A stretch of 64,000 nt of DNA from DATEJJ01 sp039649115 (lineage in GTDB: Bacteria > Actinomycetota > Actinomycetes > Mycobacteriales > Micromonosporaceae), in contig JBBWZQ010000079.1 in assembly GCA_039649115.1 (NCBI GenBank), positions 1 through 64,000 of the forward strand, written 5' to 3'. Shown piece by piece: positions 61,633 to 64,000 of this stretch (the first letter of the stretch is position 1; each line of letters starts with the position of its first letter). The translations under genes and the position numbers were made by a program. A model generated the notes under the pieces. It ran no database searches. It was given only the letters and a program-made list of their open reading frames with translations, and was not told where the DNA came from.

Positions 61633-62871
61633 TCACCACGCCGTTTCGCTGATGGTCAGTTGCCGGACCGCCACCACCTCGTCCCCGTCGAGCACCACCT
61701 CGACGGGCAGCGGCCGGCCGAGGAAAGCCACGAGGCTGGCGGTGAGCCCGTAGCCGCCCACGTTGGGAATGGCCAGCACGTCGCCGACGGCGACGTCGCC
61801 GACCCGGGCGGCGCGGCTGAGCACGTCCAGCGGGGTGCACAGCGGACCGGTGAGTACCGCCGCCGCGCTGTCGACCGGCTGGTGCTCCGGCTGCGCGGCG
61901 GGCAGCAGCCGGCCCAGGCCCGACATCCCACCCAGCGCGTTGACGCCCGCATCGCACACCAGGTACTCGCGCCCGTCCGGGGCCTTGCGGTCCATCACCT
62001 GGGTCAGCAGCGTGCCCGCACCCGCCACGAGATAGCGGCCGGACTCGACCGCCACCCGCGGCTCGCCGAGCCGCCAGCCGGGCAGGGCCTCGTCGAGCGC
62101 GGTGCTGAGCCCCTGGCGCAGGTACGGGTACGCCGGCCGCGGCCCCGGTGTGGCGAACGGCGCGCCGAAGCCGCCGCCGAGGTCGACCAGTTCGGGTTGG
62201 AAAGCCATCCTCGCGCACGTGTGCACCGCCACCGCCAGGTTGGTCGTCAGTTCGCCCAGCAGGGCGGACCCGTCCGGCACGTTGCTGGCGGAAAACAGGT
62301 GCACGCCGACCGGGCGGGCGTTGCCGGCCGGCCGGAACAGCGCCGAGCCGGGCGCCAGCGTCTCCGCCGACACACCGAATTGCGTTGGTACGCCGGTCAT
62401 CCGCAGGCCCGCCGGGCCGGGTGCGGTCCGGCCGTTCAGCCGCACCAGGTAGCCCACCGGTTCACCGGCGGCACACGTCAGGCGCTGGCGGTCCACAGGG
62501 GATTCCACGGAGAACAGTCGCACGCCGCGCGCCACGCCGTGGGCCATCTCCTCCCGGGTCTTGGCCGGGCCCGTGTACAGGCACCGCTGCGCCGGCACAC
62601 CGGCCCGCGCCGCGGCCTCCAGCTCGCCGCGCGAACTGATCTCCACCCGGAGGCCAAGTCCGGCGACCGCGGCGATCAGCACCGGGTGCGGGTTGGCCTT
62701 GGCCGAGTAGTAGACCTCGACCCCGGCCGGCAGCGCGGCAAGCAGATCCTGGACGGCGGCGCGCACGACGGCCAGGTCGTAGACGTACAGCGGGGTGCCG
62801 TACCGCCGCGTCAGCTCGGTCACGACCTCCCGGTGCCTGGTGCCGGCCGTGGTCAGCCCGCTGGCCGTCAT
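61633..62871 (-). CDS. PLP-dependent amino-acid decarboxylase, fold type III (LysA/BtrK-like)
   Basis: The 412-residue protein matches the diaminopimelate/ornithine decarboxylase group: the PLP Lys is Lys58 in EVYYSAKANPHP, then EISSRGELEAA, DLGGGFGAPF, VESGRYLVAGAG, GPLCTPLDV and NVGGYGL. Members beside a discrete ACP decarboxylate the ACP-bound amino acid (BtrK on glutamyl-ACP; VinO on 3-methylaspartyl-ACP). Here it is joined to an ACP gene by ATGA overlap (62871) and followed by a stand-alone A domain. The likely product is a decarboxylated aminoacyl-ACP. The amino acid used is not known. Confidence 0.9.
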   Translation of the reverse strand: MTASGLTTAGTRHREVVTELTRRYGTPLYVYDLAVVRAAVQDLLAALPAGVEVYYSAKANPHPVLIAAVAGLGLRVEISSRGELEAAARAGVPAQRCLYTGPAKTREEMAHGVARGVRLFSVESPVDRQRLTCAAGEPVGYLVRLNGRTAPGPAGLRMTGVPTQFGVSAETLAPGSALFRPAGNARPVGVHLFSASNVPDGSALLGELTTNLAVAVHTCARMAFQPELVDLGGGFGAPFATPGPRPAYPYLRQGLSTALDEALPGWRLGEPRVAVESGRYLVAGAGTLLTQVMDRKAPDGREYLVCDAGVNALGGMSGLGRLLPAAQPEHQPVDSAAAVLTGPLCTPLDVLSRAARVGDVAVGDVLAIPNVGGYGLTASLVAFLGRPLPVEVVLDGDEVVAVRQLTISETAW

Positions 62872-63134
62872 CCGCCGGCCGTTTCCGCGTGCGCGGTGAG
62901 CGCCTGCAGCGAGGACCAGAGCGCGCCGGCGGTGGCGAACGTCGCGGGTACCAGCATTTCGTCGGGGAAGACCACGCCGTACGCATCCTCCAGTTCCATC
63001 AGCAGGGCCATCGAACCGAAGGAGTCCAGCCCCAGATCGATGAGCAGGTCGTCGTCCCGGAGCGGTCCGTCCGGTGCCATGCCGAGTTTGGCGCGGATCA
63101 GCTCCTCGAACGGCCCGAACCAGGAAGCGCTCAC
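62868..63134 (-). CDS. Discrete acyl carrier protein of the loading cassette
   Basis: The 88-residue ACP has its phosphopantetheine Ser at Ser38 in LIDLGLDSFGSMALL. Acidic residues surround it, as in discrete ACPs. GTG 63134 overlaps the small gene's stop (GTGA), and its own stop overlaps the decarboxylase start (ATGA). It is the probable carrier on which the amino acid is loaded by the A protein, decarboxylated, and offered to the transglutaminase domain or PKS/NRPS. Confidence 0.9.
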   Translation of the reverse strand: MSASWFGPFEELIRAKLGMAPDGPLRDDDLLIDLGLDSFGSMALLMELEDAYGVVFPDEMLVPATFATAGALWSSLQALTAHAETAGG

Positions 63135-63355
63135 CGCCGTCCGTCCAGAGCGCGCGCGACCAGCTCCGGTACCTCGCGCAGCGCAACCCGCTCGTGCACC
63201 GCCCGGACCAGCAGCGCCTCCGCGGCGCGCAGCACCGCTTCGGCGTCCCGGCGCCCGAGCCTCGCCGGATCGGCGGTGACGGCGAGCGTCATCGCCTCCG
63301 CAGCCGGAACCCCGACATCCACCCGCCGCACGGTTCGGGTGGTGATGTCGTTCAT
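63131..63355 (-). CDS. Small protein of unknown function
   Basis: The 74-residue product is not recognised. It has no signal peptide, membrane segment or Cys. It is likely helical, with AVLRAAEALLVRAV and VPELVARALDGRR as amphipathic stretches, and charged residues are spread evenly. It is the first gene of the loading operon and overlaps the ACP start, so it is probably translated and may be a small partner of ACP or A protein, in the way MbtH-like proteins assist A domains; it has no MbtH motif. ATG 63355. Confidence 0.6.
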   Translation of the reverse strand: MNDITTRTVRRVDVGVPAAEAMTLAVTADPARLGRRDAEAVLRAAEALLVRAVHERVALREVPELVARALDGRR

Positions 63356-63507
63356 GCGGCATCAGCTCCTCGTCCCGAACACTGTCTCCCTACAACGCTA
63401 GATGCCGAGCCGGGACGCGGTATGTCCCCGGAATCCAGGACGGGCGCCCGCGCACTCCCCGAATTCTGGGACAGCCGGAAACACCGCCGCCCCTGACACT
63501 GGTGGGT
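63356..63507. promoter_or_regulatory. Divergent promoter region at the right end
   Basis: These 152 bp separate the loading operon (minus) from a partial plus-strand gene. Two related near-palindromes are seen: GTCC-n10-GGAC at about 63423-63440 and TCCC-n8-GGGA around GAATTC at about 63455-63470. They could be sites for a dimeric regulator, but the arms are short. Confidence 0.4.
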
Positions 63508-64000
63508 ATGCATGTCGACTGGCCGCCGTTCGCCGCCTTTCTCGCGGCCGGCGACCGAGCGCGCGTGGTGTGGGAGGCGTGGCAGGACTACGCGGATCCG
63601 TACGCCCGCGTCGAAGCCCACGAACACGAGCGGCTGCAGGAAATGCTCGGTCCGCGGTCGCGCGCCGAAACCCGCCGCCGGCGCCCCGACCTCGCCGCGC
63701 GGGCCGCCGCGGCCGCCGCCTGGCTGACCGGCCGCAGCGCCACCGACGGGGTGGTCGAGGACCAACAGGTCCACATCGGACAGTTGCGGCTGAACCTGCG
63801 CCCCGCCGTCGTGTCCACAATCGACAATACGCGGTACACGGTGCTCGTCCACGGTGGCCAGGTGCCGATGCCAGGGCCGGTCGCGGCGGCACTGGTGGCC
63901 GCGGTGGAGCGGGGAGCCGGCGGGCCGGACCGGCAGGCCGGTCAGCGCCGCTCGGGTGCCGTGCTGGACCTGCCCAGCGGTCACCTGTTCACCGCCGCCA
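63508..64000 (+). CDS. Unknown protein, N-terminal part (runs off the window)
   Basis: From ATG 63508 an open frame of at least 164 codons continues past the right edge with the GC-rich third positions of real genes. It starts MHVDWPPFAAFLAAGDRARVVWEAW, is acidic and Arg-rich in its first 90 residues, and then has TIDNTRYTVLVHGGQVPMPG, which looks like a beta-rich domain. I recognise no family. It is transcribed divergently from the loading operon; the near-palindromes between them may control it. The full length and function cannot be judged here. Confidence 0.6.
   Translation, partial: MHVDWPPFAAFLAAGDRARVVWEAWQDYADPYARVEAHEHERLQEMLGPRSRAETRRRRPDLAARAAAAAAWLTGRSATDGVVEDQQVHIGQLRLNLRPAVVSTIDNTRYTVLVHGGQVPMPGPVAAALVAAVERGAGGPDRQAGQRRSGAVLDLPSGHLFTAA

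Overview
The window is high-GC actinomycete DNA. Near-continuous coding, frequent GTG starts, GTGA/ATGA stop-start overlaps and the families present all fit; codon use and gene content would suit Micromonosporaceae or a relative, but nothing here fixes the genus. From about 2.5 kb to the right edge it is essentially one large hybrid NRPS/PKS, glycosylation and oxidation biosynthetic gene cluster. I see no rRNA, tRNA, CRISPR or phage genes.

Left border (1-3.7 kb): a cut-off alpha/beta hydrolase, a broken TetR regulator, a cupin, a hydrolase stub butted against a degraded IS982-type transposase, an O-methyltransferase-like gene, and a fossil C-terminus of a condensation-like protein whose intact relative lies at 17.6-19.0 kb. 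This is a decayed cluster edge. Block A (3.8-14.6 kb): LuxR regulator, PKS (KS-AT-KR-DH-ACP) and SDR in one minus-strand run; a thioesterase with a cysteine in the nucleophile position plus a carrier protein; a stand-alone luciferase-like monooxygenase; a free-standing condensation protein. Block B (14.8-36.5 kb): a processive membrane GT2, a second GT, then one long minus-strand operon in transcription order: acyl ligase, NRPS (C-A-T), carrier protein, PKS (KS-AT-KR-DH-ACP), type II thioesterase, NRPS (C-A-T), NRPS (C-A-T), condensation-like protein, GT. All three A domains give a glycine-like pocket when aligned by eye.

Block C (36.6-52 kb): two ABC exporter half-subunits on the plus strand, then a tightly packed 12-gene minus-strand operon (51,679 down to 40,303): carrier protein, three PhyH-type dioxygenases, an uncharacterised nucleotidyltransferase, a RmlD-like reductase, a PseB-like UDP-GlcNAc 4,6-dehydratase, a WbqC-like protein, GT2, a macrolide-type GT, a zinc-finger C-methyltransferase and a P-loop kinase. 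Upstream of it is a perfect StrR-type box, GTTCAACTG-N11-CAGTTGAAC (51853-51881), and a StrR/ParB-type regulator is encoded at 56.4-57.4 kb. Block D (51.9-63.4 kb): PIG-L deacetylase and 2OG-Fe(II) oxygenase, a divergent radical SAM enzyme, an acyl-CoA dehydrogenase, the regulator, and an operon of small protein, ACP, PLP decarboxylase, stand-alone A domain and an adenylation-transglutaminase fusion.

Inferred logic: block D makes an ACP-bound amino acid, decarboxylates it and passes it on through the transglutaminase domain, recalling the beta-amino-acid starter pathways of macrolactams (VinN/VinO/VinL) and the butirosin BtrK/BtrI system. Block B builds a short glycine-rich acyl-peptide/polyketide. 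Block C makes and attaches a C-methylated amino sugar and hydroxylates one or more intermediates. The ABC pair exports the product. I do not recognise the whole as a known cluster.
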